A stretch of DNA of 64,000 nt from contig NZ_JADMJN010000011.1 of the NCBI RefSeq assembly GCF_018780565.1, positions 94,003 to 158,002 on the forward strand, read 5' to 3'. The stretch's first letter is position 1. Each line of letters starts with the position of its first letter. The position numbers and the translations under genes were made by a program. Under the pieces are notes generated by a model. That model saw nothing but the letters and a program-made list of their open reading frames with translations. It was not told the DNA's origin and made no database searches. The stretch is from Rhodoferax sp. (GTDB lineage: Bacteria > Pseudomonadota > Gammaproteobacteria > Burkholderiales > Burkholderiaceae_C). This document shows positions 1 to 8,874 of this stretch, piece by piece.

Positions 1-1
1 A

Positions 2-97
2 GGGGCGCCGAATGTGGTGGCGCAAGCCTATCCTGCCCTCTTGGCAGGCCTTCAAGGCTTTGATGTCAAGCTAGGCCCTGAATTGGTGCGAAAATAG
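2..97 (+). CDS. Possible 3' end of an upstream gene (partial)
   Basis: From base 2 an open frame of 31 codons runs to a TAG stop at 95-97. It reads as an ordinary soluble C-terminus (ALLAGLQGFDVKLGPELVRK at the end). No family can be recognised from so short a piece. The NtrC sites of glnA start two bases after this stop, which fits a gene boundary here. It could also be a chance open frame. Confidence 0.35.
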   Translation, partial: GAPNVVAQAYPALLAGLQGFDVKLGPELVRK

Positions 98-98
98 T

Positions 99-140
99 TG
101 CACAGTTTCGGTGCAAATTTAATTGGCACTATTTTGGTGC
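99..140 (+). promoter_or_regulatory. Two NtrC enhancer sites upstream of glnA
   Basis: Two copies of the NtrC palindrome (GCAC, about five bases, TGGTGC) lie at 99-115 and about 124-140. The first is TGCACAGTTTCGGTGCA, symmetric over 17 bases. The second is GGCACTATTTTGGTGCT. They sit about 120-160 bases upstream of the sigma-54 promoter at 247-262, the usual enhancer distance. A half-site TTGGTGC is also seen near 83-89. The regulator itself is encoded downstream (3479-4999), so the circuit is autoregulatory. Confidence 0.8.
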
Positions 141-246
141 TCAAATTTTCTTGCTCGGTCAGTCATGTTCCTGCCTGTCATGGCCTCATGCAGCCCAATC
201 TCAGGGCAAAATACGGAGTTAGGCGGATTTTGCCAGTCGTTGCGGT

Positions 247-262
247 TGGCACAAAAACTGCA
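247..262 (+). promoter_or_regulatory. Sigma-54 (RpoN) promoter of glnA
   Basis: TGGCACAAAAACTGCA matches the sigma-54 consensus TGGCAC-N5-TTGCA with one change, and has the required spacing between the GG (-24) and GC (-12) dinucleotides. It predicts transcription starting near base 273, giving a leader of about 37 bases before the glnA ATG at 310. With the two NtrC sites further upstream this is a standard nitrogen-starvation promoter. Confidence 0.8.
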
Positions 263-309
263 TTCGCCGATATGTAACTTTTCAACAACGATCCAACCAG
301 GAGTATTTG

Positions 310-1725
310 ATGGCCAAGACCGTCGCAGACGTGATGAAGATGGTGAAGGAAAACGAAGTCAAGTTTGTCGACTTCCGCTTCACCGATACCCGTGGCAAAG
401 AGCAGCACGTGACTGTGCCCGTTTCCCACTTTGATGAAGACAAGTTCACATCGGGCCATGCGTTTGACGGCTCATCCATCGCTGGTTGGAAGGGCATTGA
501 AGCCTCGGACATGCAGCTGATGCCCGATCCCAACACCGCCAACATCGATCCTTTCTTTGAAGAAACCACGATGTTCATGAGCTGCGACGTGGTTGAACCT
601 GCTGACGGCAAAGCCTACGATCGCGACCCGCGCTCCATCGCCAAACGCGCAGAAGCCTACCTCAAGGCCTCCGGCATGGGCGATACAGCCTTCTTCGGTC
701 CCGAGCCAGAATTCTTCATTTTTGATGACGTGCGCTGGAACACCGACATGTCCGGTACCTTCTTCAAGATCGACGAGGGCGAAGCACCCTGGAATTCGGG
801 CAAGAAGATGGATGGCGGCAACAAAGGCCACCGTCCCACGGTCAAGGGCGGCTATTTTCCAGTTCCTCCCGTTGACAGCACGCAAGACATGCGCGCTGAA
901 ATGTCCCTGATTCTTGAATCCCTGGGCATTCCGGTTGAAGTGTTCCACCACGAAGTGGCTGGCGCTGGTCAGAACGAAATCGGTACCCGTTTCAGCACGC
1001 TGGTAGAGCGCGCCGACTGGACACAGACACTCAAGTATGTGGTTCAAAACGTGGCCCATGCCTATGGCAAGACGGCTACTTTCATGCCCAAACCCATCGT
1101 TGGCGACAACGGCTCCGGCATGCACGTGCACCAGTCCATCTGGAAAGACGGGAAAAACCTGTTTGCTGGTGACGGCTATGCAGGCTTGTCTGATTTCGCC
1201 CTGTACTACGTGGGCGGCATCATCAAGCACGCTCGTGCCCTGAATGCCATCACCAATCCCGGCACCAACAGCTACAAGCGCCTGGTTCCTGGTTACGAAG
1301 CGCCTGTGAAATTGGCTTATTCCGCCAAGAACCGTTCTGCCTCCATTCGTATTCCTTTTGTGGCGAACCCCAAGGCACGCCGCATTGAGGCACGTTTCCC
1401 GGATCCATTGATGAACCCCTACCTGGGCTTTGCTGCCTTGATGATGGCCGGTCTCGATGGCGTGGAAAACAAGATTCATCCCGGTGAAGCAGCGACCAAG
1501 GATCTCTACCATCTGCCTCCTGAGGAAGATGCATTGATCCCGACCGTTTGCCATAGCCTGGATCAGGCGCTGGACTGCCTCAACGCAGACCGTAGCTTCC
1601 TGACCAAGGGCGGCGTGTTCACGGACGCCATGCTGGATGCCTACATTGAATTGAAAATGGGCGAAGTCACACGCTTGCGTATGGCCACTCACCCCATCGA
1701 ATTCGATATGTACTATTCTCTGTAA
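310..1725 (+). CDS. glnA: Glutamine synthetase type I
   Basis: Makes glutamine from glutamate, ammonia and ATP in the cytoplasm; the main ammonia-assimilating enzyme and the nitrogen signal source. At 471 residues it has the normal GSI length. GSI landmarks are present: the N-terminal beta-grasp ([15 protein letters not shown]), the catalytic domain with [12 protein letters not shown] and NRSASIRIP, and the adenylylation loop with Tyr400 in [11 protein letters not shown], so GlnE control is likely. The ATG at 310 follows AGGAG at 299-303; a TTG at 307 is in frame but badly spaced. It is driven by the sigma-54 promoter at 247-262 and heads the nitrogen-control block with ntrB and ntrC. Confidence 0.97.
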   Translation: MAKTVADVMKMVKENEVKFVDFRFTDTRGKEQHVTVPVSHFDEDKFTSGHAFDGSSIAGWKGIEASDMQLMPDPNTANIDPFFEETTMFMSCDVVEPADGKAYDRDPRSIAKRAEAYLKASGMGDTAFFGPEPEFFIFDDVRWNTDMSGTFFKIDEGEAPWNSGKKMDGGNKGHRPTVKGGYFPVPPVDSTQDMRAEMSLILESLGIPVEVFHHEVAGAGQNEIGTRFSTLVERADWTQTLKYVVQNVAHAYGKTATFMPKPIVGDNGSGMHVHQSIWKDGKNLFAGDGYAGLSDFALYYVGGIIKHARALNAITNPGTNSYKRLVPGYEAPVKLAYSAKNRSASIRIPFVANPKARRIEARFPDPLMNPYLGFAALMMAGLDGVENKIHPGEAATKDLYHLPPEEDALIPTVCHSLDQALDCLNADRSFLTKGGVFTDAMLDAYIELKMGEVTRLRMATHPIEFDMYYSL

Positions 1726-1743
1726 TTCGTTACAGTTTGTGGC

Positions 1744-1774
1744 AAAAAAGGACGGCAATGCCCGTCCTTTTTTT
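1744..1774 (+). terminator. Rho-independent terminator after glnA
   Basis: A run of A is followed by GGACGG, a short loop, CCGTCC and a run of seven T. It lies 20 bases past the glnA stop. It should limit, but not necessarily abolish, read-through from the nitrogen promoter into the downstream ntrBC genes. Confidence 0.85.
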
Positions 1775-1863
1775 ATTGGATAAGTCTTGAAATTATTGAA
1801 CAAGCGTGCAATTGGCGCATACTGGTAACTTGATCCGTTTCATCGTGGGTATGTGGAAATCGT

Positions 1864-2349
1864 ATGAAATATGCTTTATTGATACCGTTGGCTGCTACTT
1901 TGTTTGTAGCAACCAGTTATTCGCAGGAACGCATTTACCGGTGCGGCAACGAATACACCAATACCGTTTCCGAAGCGCAGGCGAAAAACTGCAAACTGGT
2001 GTCGGGTGGCAACGTCACTGTGGTGCCGGCGCCCAAGCCCAGCGCTGGCCGAACTGCGGCAGCAACCCAGCCTGGACAGCGTGTTGACGCGGGTGACCAG
2101 AAGTCGCGCGACTCCGATGCGCGCCAGATTCTGGAGTCCGAGCTCAAAAAGGCAGAGGCGCGTCAGGCCGAGTTGCTCAAGGAATACAACAATGGCGAGC
2201 CCGAGAAGCAGGGTGGCGAGGCGCGCAACCACCAGAAGTATCTGGACCGCGTTGCCGAGCTCAAGGCCAGCATTGCGCGAAATGAAAGTGATATTGCCGG
2301 CATTCGCCGTGAACTCGGACGTGCGCCGGCAGCGTCTGCGGCAAAATAG
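1864..2349 (+). CDS. Exported DUF4124-like protein
   Basis: A 161-residue protein of unknown function. An N-terminal signal peptide (residues 1-20, MKYALLIPLAATLFVATSYS) is followed by a short YRC-containing segment (ERIYRCGNEYTN) that resembles the start of DUF4124 domains. A Pro/Ala linker comes next, then a charged helical, probably coiled-coil part (about residues 80-155, rich in Glu, Lys and Ala). It is probably periplasmic. It lies between the glnA terminator and ntrB, with only 5 bases to the ntrB start, so it is probably co-transcribed with ntrBC. The family assignment is tentative. Confidence 0.7.
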   Translation: MKYALLIPLAATLFVATSYSQERIYRCGNEYTNTVSEAQAKNCKLVSGGNVTVVPAPKPSAGRTAAATQPGQRVDAGDQKSRDSDARQILESELKKAEARQAELLKEYNNGEPEKQGGEARNHQKYLDRVAELKASIARNESDIAGIRRELGRAPAASAAK

Positions 2350-2354
2350 GCGAC

Positions 2355-3452
2355 TTGAAAAAGTCCAATCAACCCACAAGCCCCTCACCCGCTGTTTCGG
2401 CGGCTGTGCGTTTTCAATCCTTTGACTTGCTGGCGACACTGGTCGCTGTGGTGCAGAGCGACGGCGCGGTGTTGTTTGCCAATGCTGCACTGGAAGATGC
2501 ACTGGGCATTTCGCGCCGGGCCATTGTGGGGTCTCAATTTCCCGACAGTTTTACCGAACCAGGTCATCTGCAAAAGGCACTCCAGGGTGCAGGCGGCAAT
2601 GAATTCGCGGCCCTGCGGTACGACGCCTGGCTCAAGCGCCTGAATCACGATGCGCTGCCCGTGCATGTGATCGTGACGCAAACGGAGAGGCTTGATGAAA
2701 TCATTGTGGAGTTGTTGCCCTTGGAGCAGCAGGCCCGCCAGGACCGTGAAGAGCGCTTGGCAGAGCAGGCCCAGACCAACAAGGAGCTGATTCGCAATCT
2801 GGCCCATGAAATCAAGAATCCGCTGGGTGGCATCCGTGGGGCGGCCCAGCTGCTTGAGATGGAAATTGAATCCCGCGAACTGAAAGAGTACACACAAGTC
2901 ATCATCCATGAGGCCGATCGCCTGCAAACCTTGGTGGACCGCTTGCTGGCACCCCACAGGCGGCCTCACCTGGTTGGTGATGTGAATGTTCATGAAGTGT
3001 GCGAGCGGGTGCGCTCCTTGATACTGGCCGAGTTTCCCAAGGGCCTCAAAGTGGTGCGTGACTATGACATTTCGATCCCCGAGTTCCGGGGCGACCGCGA
3101 GCAGCTCATCCAGACGGTACTCAATATTGCCCACAATGCCTGCCAGGCACTGACAGAACAGATCGCCGACGGTGATGCATGCCTGACTTTTCGCACGCGA
3201 ATCGCACGGCAGACCACATTTGGCAAGCAACGCTACCGGTTGGCACTGGAATTGCATGTCATTGACAACGGGCCTGGTGTACCAGACTCGATCAAGGACC
3301 GAATTTTCTATCCGCTGGTGTCAGGGCGTGAAGGGGGTTCGGGGCTGGGGCTGACATTGGCACAAACCTTTGTGCAGCAGCACCACGGTTTGATCGAATG
3401 TGACAGCGTCCCGGGCCACACGGATTTCAAGATATTGATTCCGCTACCTTAA
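2355..3452 (+). CDS. ntrB: Nitrogen regulation sensor histidine kinase NtrB (GlnL)
   Basis: Soluble histidine kinase/phosphatase that, under PII control, phosphorylates NtrC when nitrogen is scarce. At 365 residues it is slightly longer than the E. coli protein (349). It has an N-terminal PAS region (about residues 25-120), an H-box with His151 (NLAHEIKNPLGGIRGAAQLL), then an N-box (NIAHNACQAL) and G-boxes (DNGPGVPD, GGSGLGLTLAQ). I start it at TTG 2355 because the PAS domain begins soon after and no ATG lies suitably upstream; the ribosome site is weak. It is followed 26 bases later by ntrC. Confidence 0.93.
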   Translation: MKKSNQPTSPSPAVSAAVRFQSFDLLATLVAVVQSDGAVLFANAALEDALGISRRAIVGSQFPDSFTEPGHLQKALQGAGGNEFAALRYDAWLKRLNHDALPVHVIVTQTERLDEIIVELLPLEQQARQDREERLAEQAQTNKELIRNLAHEIKNPLGGIRGAAQLLEMEIESRELKEYTQVIIHEADRLQTLVDRLLAPHRRPHLVGDVNVHEVCERVRSLILAEFPKGLKVVRDYDISIPEFRGDREQLIQTVLNIAHNACQALTEQIADGDACLTFRTRIARQTTFGKQRYRLALELHVIDNGPGVPDSIKDRIFYPLVSGREGGSGLGLTLAQTFVQQHHGLIECDSVPGHTDFKILIPLP

Positions 3453-3478
3453 CAAATGACCTGAGGTGACAACAAGAT

Positions 3479-4999
3479 ATGAAGCCGATTTGGATCGTAG
3501 ATGATGACCAGTCCATCCGCTTCGTACTGGAGAAGGCGCTGTTGCGTGAAAACCTGCCCACCCGCAGTTTTACCAATCCGCGTGATGTGTTGACTGCACT
3601 GGAGGTTGCGAACGACGAAAACGGCCCGCAAATACTGGTCAGTGATATCCGCATGCCGGGGGGATCGGGTCTGGATTTGCTGGAGAAGGTCAAAGCCAAA
3701 TACCCGGGTTTGCCGGTGATCATCATGACCGCGTATTCCGACCTGGACAGCGCAGTGTCGGCGTTTCAGGGCGGTGCATTCGAATACCTCCCCAAACCCT
3801 TTGATTTGCCCAAGGCGGTCGAGCTCATTCGCCGTGCCGTCGAAGAAAGTCAGCGCGAGGAGGTGGCGGAAGAGCGCATGACCGATACGCCGGAGATGCT
3901 GGGCCAGGCGCCCGCGATGCAGGACGTGTTTCGTGCCATTGGCCGTTTGAGCCAGAGCAATGTCACGGTCATGATCACTGGCGAGTCGGGTTCAGGCAAG
4001 GAGTTGGTTGCTCGTGCCTTGCACAAGCATTCACCACGTGCCAACGGCCCCTTTGTGGCCATCAATACTGCGGCGATTCCCAAAGACTTGCTGGAGTCAG
4101 AGCTTTTCGGCCATGAACGCGGGGCCTTCACCGGTGCGCAAAGCATGCGCCGGGGCCGCTTTGAGCAGGCAGATGGTGGCACGCTGTTTCTCGATGAAAT
4201 TGGCGACATGCCGTTTGACCTGCAGACCCGCCTGTTGCGTGTGCTCAGCGATGGTCACTTCTATCGGGTTGGTGGTCACAGCGCGGTGAAAACGAATGTG
4301 CGTGTGATTGCCGCCACGCATCAGAACCTGGAGCAACGTGTCAAGGACGGTGCGTTCCGCGAGGATTTGTTTCACCGGCTCAACGTCATCCGCCTGCGTT
4401 TGCCAGCGCTGCGTGAGCGCAAGGAAGACGTGCCGATGCTGACGCGCCACTTTCTTCAGCAAAGCGCCAAGCAGTTGGGTGTGGAGCCGAAAAGAATTTC
4501 GGACGCCGCATTGTCCTGGTTGGGTAATTTTGGTTTTCCCGGAAATGTGCGGCAATTGGAGAACATCTGCCACTGGGTGACGGTGATGGCTCCTACCCAG
4601 GTAATCGAGCCGAAGGATTTGCCACCCGAGGTGGGTGTCACCACCAAGGATTCGGGCGGAACCAGCGCTGCGTCGCTTGCATCTGAGGATGTGGTGACAC
4701 CACCGGCCTCTCTGGAGCCCGGCTTTTCTGCGGTGGATCAGGCCGTTGCACCCGTGGTGCCGATTGCGCTTGCCCCATTCAGCGATAGCGGCTGGGAGTT
4801 GGGTCTGGAGGCCGACGCCATCGCTTTGCTGGCGACGGGTCGCACCGATGTGTGGGATGAATTGACGCGCCGGTTTGAGTCGCGTCTGATTCTCACCGCT
4901 TTAGCGGCTACCCGTGGCCGACGTATTGAGGCAGCTCAAAAGCTAGGCATTGGTCGTAACACCATTACACGCAAGATCCAGGAACTGGGCCTTGAGTAA
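3479..4999 (+). CDS. ntrC: Nitrogen regulation response regulator NtrC (GlnG)
   Basis: Sigma-54 enhancer-binding activator of nitrogen genes, including glnA here. 506 residues: receiver domain (1-120) with phospho-acceptor Asp56 in VSDIRMPG; AAA+ domain with Walker A GESGSGKE from residue 168 and the sigma-54 contact loop GAFTGA at 215-220; a Pro/Ala linker of about 80 residues that makes it longer than E. coli NtrC (469); and a C-terminal Fis-type helix-turn-helix (AAQKLGIGRNTITRKIQELGLE). It follows ntrB as its cognate partner. GAGG at 3463-3466 serves the ATG at 3479. It ends 14 bases from the convergent xthA gene. Confidence 0.95.
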   Translation: MKPIWIVDDDQSIRFVLEKALLRENLPTRSFTNPRDVLTALEVANDENGPQILVSDIRMPGGSGLDLLEKVKAKYPGLPVIIMTAYSDLDSAVSAFQGGAFEYLPKPFDLPKAVELIRRAVEESQREEVAEERMTDTPEMLGQAPAMQDVFRAIGRLSQSNVTVMITGESGSGKELVARALHKHSPRANGPFVAINTAAIPKDLLESELFGHERGAFTGAQSMRRGRFEQADGGTLFLDEIGDMPFDLQTRLLRVLSDGHFYRVGGHSAVKTNVRVIAATHQNLEQRVKDGAFREDLFHRLNVIRLRLPALRERKEDVPMLTRHFLQQSAKQLGVEPKRISDAALSWLGNFGFPGNVRQLENICHWVTVMAPTQVIEPKDLPPEVGVTTKDSGGTSAASLASEDVVTPPASLEPGFSAVDQAVAPVVPIALAPFSDSGWELGLEADAIALLATGRTDVWDELTRRFESRLILTALAATRGRRIEAAQKLGIGRNTITRKIQELGLE

Positions 5000-5013
5000 G
5001 TGCGCTCAGGCAC

Positions 5014-5784
5014 CTAGTCGTTGGCAAGCTCCACGATGACCGGTGCGTGATCGCTGGGGCGTTCATTCTTGCGCGGAGCCTTGTCGATCACGCAGCTTTT
5101 CACCAGAGGCTTCAATGTGTTGCTGACCAGAATGTGGTCAATGCGAAGTCCGCGGTTGCGCGGAAAAGCAAAGTTGCGGTAGTCCCACCAGGAGTAGCTT
5201 TTCTCTGCTTGCGGGAACAGGCGGTAGGCGTCGTGCAGACCCAGCGCAATGAGCGCGCGCAGGTGATAGCGCTCCTCTTCGGTGCAGTGAATCGTGTCTT
5301 TCAGACCCACCGGGTCCCACACGTCGGCGTCATCGAAGGTGATGTTGTAGTCGCCCAAAAGCACCAGCTTGGGGTTCCTGGCGAGTTCTTCGCGAAGCCA
5401 TTCCCGCAATCCCTTTAGCCAACTCATCTTGTATTCAAACTTGTCGCTGCCGGGCTCCTGGCCATTTGGAAAATAACCGCCAATGACCCGTACATCACCC
5501 ACGGTGGCGCTGATGAGGCGGGCCATGTCATCCGAGAAGCCGGGGATATTGCGGACGACATCCGTCGCGGGTGAACGGGACAAGAGGGCGACGCCGTTAT
5601 AGGTTTTTTGTCCGAAGCATTGGGCGTGGTAGCCTGCCTGTGTGAAGGCGTCAAATGGGAACTTGTCGTCCGTCATTTTCAGCTCCTGCAGTACCAGCAC
5701 TTCCACCGGGTTGGCAGTAAGCCAGGCCAGCACTTGCGGCAGGCGCACGGTAAGGGAGTTCACGTTCCAGGTGGCAATTCTCAT
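5014..5784 (-). CDS. xthA: Exodeoxyribonuclease III
   Basis: DNA-repair enzyme: AP endonuclease and 3'-5' exonuclease of the EEP (exonuclease/endonuclease/phosphatase) family. 256 residues, normal length. The N-terminus MRIATWNVNSLTVRLPQVL, the metal-binding Glu in LQELKM, GDYNITFDDADVWDP, and the C-terminal SDHAPVIVEL are all characteristic. It lies 7 bases downstream of the potassium-channel gene on the same strand, so the two may be co-transcribed. Confidence 0.94.
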   Translation of the reverse strand: MRIATWNVNSLTVRLPQVLAWLTANPVEVLVLQELKMTDDKFPFDAFTQAGYHAQCFGQKTYNGVALLSRSPATDVVRNIPGFSDDMARLISATVGDVRVIGGYFPNGQEPGSDKFEYKMSWLKGLREWLREELARNPKLVLLGDYNITFDDADVWDPVGLKDTIHCTEEERYHLRALIALGLHDAYRLFPQAEKSYSWWDYRNFAFPRNRGLRIDHILVSNTLKPLVKSCVIDKAPRKNERPSDHAPVIVELAND

Positions 5785-5791
5785 ATCGCAA

Positions 5792-6811
5792 TTACACTTT
5801 CAGCAGCTTTTCCAGGTGGGCACGGCCATCGGGGCTGGCCATCAGGACCAGGGCGGCACCGGCTTTGACCATATGTTCATCGGCAGGATTGAATACCCAC
5901 TTGCCATGCTCATGGGTCGCCATGAGAATATATTCTTTTGACTTTGGAACCAGTTCACTCACTGCAGTGGGTGGAAAGTTGGGAGGCAAAATCACTTCTT
6001 CCACGCGCAGCCCCTCATCGCTGCGAAGCATCTGGTCCATGAAGTTGACGGCATGCGGACGCACCATGGCAGAGACAATGCGCATGCCGCCCGTGAAGTC
6101 TGGCGAAACGATTTCATCGGCCCCGGCCCGGTGTGCTTTTTTGGCGTTACGGATATCGTGCAGGCGGGCCACCACACGCGACTGGGGATGGAGCAGCTTG
6201 ACGGACATGGAAATCACCAGGTTGTGGCTGTCGTCCCCGGTGACCGCAAACACGCCGGCTGCACCCATCACCCCTGCCGTACGCAGCGCATCATCGTCAG
6301 CCGCATCTTCGTGAAGGTGGAGCGTTTCGGGGTGATGCTCCAGCCATCGGTCCAGTGCCTGGCGATTGCTTTCGATGACGACCAGGTTGCGCTTGGTCTT
6401 GATCAGTTCATTTGCCACGTTGGTGCCGACCCGACCAATGCCACACACGATGTAGTGACCGGACAGCTTTGCAATTTCTTTTTCCATACGTTTCTTTCTC
6501 AGCGCGACATTGAGATCCGATTCGAGCAACAGGGCAACAAAAGTAGAAAACATGTAGCTCATCGTGCCGATGCCAATCACGGCAATGAACACGGTGAACA
6601 GGCGCCCCATCGGATGGGTGCTCAAGTCAACGGTTTCGCCATAGCCAATGGTGGCCACGGTGATGAATGTCATGTAGAAGCTGTCGATCCAGGTCGCCGA
6701 AGGCCGACCGAGATACATGTAGCCCAAGGTGCCAGTCAGATGAACGAGCAGCAAGAGGCCGGCACCATAGCGCAGCCCGGAAAAGCGCGTGCCCTGCAGG
6801 ACCTTTTTCAC
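5792..6811 (-). CDS. Potassium channel with RCK (TrkA-N) domains
   Basis: Inner-membrane two-helix K+ channel with a cytoplasmic gating ring. 339 residues: first membrane helix about 15-35, pore with selectivity filter TIGYG at residues 54-58, second helix about 70-97, then an RCK/TrkA-N Rossmann domain (CGIGRVGTNVANEL, nucleotide loop G124-x-G126-x-x-G129) and a TrkA-C type domain near the end (VEEVILPPNFPPTAVSEL). It resembles MthK and Kch-type channels. I start it at GTG 6811 because AAGG lies six bases upstream and no better ATG is present. Next downstream is xthA. Confidence 0.88.
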   Translation of the reverse strand: MKKVLQGTRFSGLRYGAGLLLLVHLTGTLGYMYLGRPSATWIDSFYMTFITVATIGYGETVDLSTHPMGRLFTVFIAVIGIGTMSYMFSTFVALLLESDLNVALRKKRMEKEIAKLSGHYIVCGIGRVGTNVANELIKTKRNLVVIESNRQALDRWLEHHPETLHLHEDAADDDALRTAGVMGAAGVFAVTGDDSHNLVISMSVKLLHPQSRVVARLHDIRNAKKAHRAGADEIVSPDFTGGMRIVSAMVRPHAVNFMDQMLRSDEGLRVEEVILPPNFPPTAVSELVPKSKEYILMATHEHGKWVFNPADEHMVKAGAALVLMASPDGRAHLEKLLKV

Positions 6812-6853
6812 AGAATGCCTTTTAACACTATGGCGCTGCGAACTGTTCGCCCG

Positions 6854-7450
6854 TCAAATATGCAAGGCTGCCAATATGCCAACGACTACGCCCAGACCAC
6901 CCGCACCAAACATGGCGTATTCCAGCCATTTCTTTTTTGTCAACAAAGCAATAGCGGCCAGCGCAATGCAGACCTGCAGCACCGTGGTCGCTTGCGCCCA
7001 GCGGTGGTGCTGGTGCATTTGCTCGTCGCTTTTTTTGTCCCATTGTGTGGCGTCGGCCTCCAGCTTGTCCGCAATCACTTTAATGTCGTTCTTTTCCTTC
7101 TCGTAGCGGTCGATCTTGGCCTGGTACTTGACCTTCTCCTCCTCCCGCGCCGTGAGGTCGCGCGACACTTCGGCCAGCGACTGTTTGGTGCTCTTTGACT
7201 GGAAGTAGTTCCACTGGTTGGAGGCTTCCGTTTTCTTGATGGCCGCGTTGTTCTTGTACAGGCCGGCATTGGCCTGGGTCGCTCCACCCATGTAGCCAAA
7301 GATGGCGCCCACCGTGGCGATGATGGCGGTGAACATGGCAATCTGATTGATCATGCCGCCGCCCCCGTGGTCACCTCCGTGGCCGCCCGTTTGGGCGTGT
7401 TCCAGTTCGTGGTCGTGCGGGCCGTGCACGTGAAATCCGTGTCCTGACAT
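6854..7450 (-). CDS. DUF4337 family membrane protein with His-rich N-terminus
   Basis: 198-residue membrane protein of unknown function. The N-terminus is strongly His/Gly-rich (HGFHVHGPHDHELEHAQTGG), which could bind metal. A membrane helix follows at about residues 34-55 (MINQIAMFTAIIATVGAIFG), then a charged helical segment, and two C-terminal membrane helices (VLQVCIALAAIALL, YAMFGAGGLGVVVGILAAL). This arrangement is that of DUF4337. It starts two bases after the folA stop and so is almost certainly in the thyA-folA transcript. Confidence 0.82.
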   Translation of the reverse strand: MSGHGFHVHGPHDHELEHAQTGGHGGDHGGGGMINQIAMFTAIIATVGAIFGYMGGATQANAGLYKNNAAIKKTEASNQWNYFQSKSTKQSLAEVSRDLTAREEEKVKYQAKIDRYEKEKNDIKVIADKLEADATQWDKKSDEQMHQHHRWAQATTVLQVCIALAAIALLTKKKWLEYAMFGAGGLGVVVGILAALHI

Positions 7451-7452
7451 GC

Positions 7453-7965
7453 TTAGTTTCCTTGGGTCAATGGAAGGGGTTGTGGGTTGCGCAAGCTTAC
7501 GAAAGTAAAGCGCAAGCCTTGTGACGAGGTGTGGGTTTCGCGGGCGGTTTCCACCCACTGCGGGCCGAATTGTGGCGCAAATGCGTCGCCGTCGAAGTCG
7601 GCGTCGATCTCGGTCACCTCCGCCGTGTGCGCGTAGGGCAGGGCATGGGCATACATCTCGGCGCCGCCGATGATCCAGACGTGTTCGGATTGCTCGCAAA
7701 ACGATAGCGCTTCACGCAGTCCCGACGAAGGCTTAGCTCCGGTTTCGCTCCAATTTTTCTGGCGGGTGACGACCACGTTGGTGCGTCCCGGCAGAGGGCG
7801 GAACCTGGGCGGCAGCGAATCCCAGGTCCTTCGGCCCATTATGACCGGGCAACCCATGGTCAGACGTTTGAAGTGCGCCAAGTCTTCTGGCAGGTGCCAG
7901 GGCAGTGCATTGTTCTTCCCGATGACGCCGTTGCGGGCCTTGGCGAAGATGATGTGCAACTGCAT
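7453..7965 (-). CDS. folA: Dihydrofolate reductase
   Basis: Reduces dihydrofolate to tetrahydrofolate with NADPH, recycling the dihydrofolate made by thymidylate synthase. 170 residues from ATG 7965 (MQLHIIFAKARNGVIGKNN). Family signatures: ALPWHLPEDLAHFK with the catalytic acidic residue, GRRTWDSLP, and IIGGAEMYA. It lies 8 bases after the thyA stop; the thyA-folA pairing is common and functionally direct. A longer in-frame start upstream would overlap thyA and adds only low-complexity sequence. Confidence 0.95.
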   Translation of the reverse strand: MQLHIIFAKARNGVIGKNNALPWHLPEDLAHFKRLTMGCPVIMGRRTWDSLPPRFRPLPGRTNVVVTRQKNWSETGAKPSSGLREALSFCEQSEHVWIIGGAEMYAHALPYAHTAEVTEIDADFDGDAFAPQFGPQWVETARETHTSSQGLRFTFVSLRNPQPLPLTQGN

Positions 7966-7973
7966 GCCGCCCC

Positions 7974-8819
7974 CTACACCGCCACCGGCGCCTTGATGGC
8001 GGGGTGGCATTCGTAGCCCAGCACCTCAAAATCTTCGTACTGGTAGTCGAAGATGGTGTCGGGCTTGCGCTTGATGTGGAGCGCGGGGTAGGCGTAGGGG
8101 GTGCGGCTGAGCTGCAGTGCCACCTGTTCTTTGTGGTTGCTGTAAATGTGGCAGTCGCCACCGGTCCAGATGAAATCGCCCACATCCAGGTCGCACTGTT
8201 GCGCCACCATGTGGGTCAGTAGCGCATAGCTGGCGATGTTGAAGGGCACGCCCAAAAAGATGTCGGCGCTGCGCTGGTACAGCTGGCAACTCAGTTTGCC
8301 TTTGCCGCCCGCCACCTCGGACGGTGCGACGTAAAACTGAAAGAAAGCATGGCAGGGCATCAGCGCCATCTTGTTCAGCTCGGCCACGTTCCAGGCGCTG
8401 ACGATGATGCGGCGCGAATCGGGGTTGGTCTTGAGCGTTTGGATCACCTCGGCAATCTGGTCGATATGGCCGCCGTCCGGCGTGGGCCAGCTGCGCCACT
8501 GCACGCCATAGACCGGGCCCAGGTCACCGTCAGACTTGGCCCATTCGTCCCAGATGCTCACACCGCGTTCCTTGAGCCAGTTGTTGTTGCTCGATCCGGT
8601 CAGAAACCACAGCAGCTCCTGGATGATGGAGCGCAAGTGCACCTTCTTGGTGGTGACCAGCGGAAAGCCTTCATTCAGGTCAAAACGCATCTGGTAGCCA
8701 AAGACACTCTTTGTACCGGTGCCGGTGCGATCACCTTTGGCCACGCCCGTGGTGTCCACGTGGCGCATGAAGTCTTCGTATTGCTGTCGCACGGGATGGG
8801 GGGAGCTTGGCTGGGACAT
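7974..8819 (-). CDS. thyA: Thymidylate synthase
   Basis: Makes dTMP from dUMP with methylene-tetrahydrofolate. 281 residues. The catalytic Cys156 lies in [14 protein letters not shown]; other hallmarks are [12 protein letters not shown], the Arg pair of the phosphate site ([11 protein letters not shown]), and the C-terminal [14 protein letters not shown] that closes the active site. It is first in the minus-strand operon thyA-folA-DUF4337. Confidence 0.96.
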   Translation of the reverse strand: MSQPSSPHPVRQQYEDFMRHVDTTGVAKGDRTGTGTKSVFGYQMRFDLNEGFPLVTTKKVHLRSIIQELLWFLTGSSNNNWLKERGVSIWDEWAKSDGDLGPVYGVQWRSWPTPDGGHIDQIAEVIQTLKTNPDSRRIIVSAWNVAELNKMALMPCHAFFQFYVAPSEVAGGKGKLSCQLYQRSADIFLGVPFNIASYALLTHMVAQQCDLDVGDFIWTGGDCHIYSNHKEQVALQLSRTPYAYPALHIKRKPDTIFDYQYEDFEVLGYECHPAIKAPVAV

Positions 8820-8874
8820 TGTGAGTGATACTCAGGATAGGATTCGTGAAGTCATTTTAAGCGGCCGAAGCGCC

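Noticed and set aside
124..140. TGGCAC...GGTGC as a second sigma-54 promoter
   Set aside because: The distance between GG and GC is two bases too long; it fits the NtrC palindrome instead.
472..1803. Long open frame on the strand opposite glnA (similar long antisense frames at 6053-7198 and 14298-15446)
   Set aside because: Protein lacks any domain, reads as the mirrored codon bias of GC-rich genes, and no ribosome site was seen; the sense strand encodes well-known enzymes.
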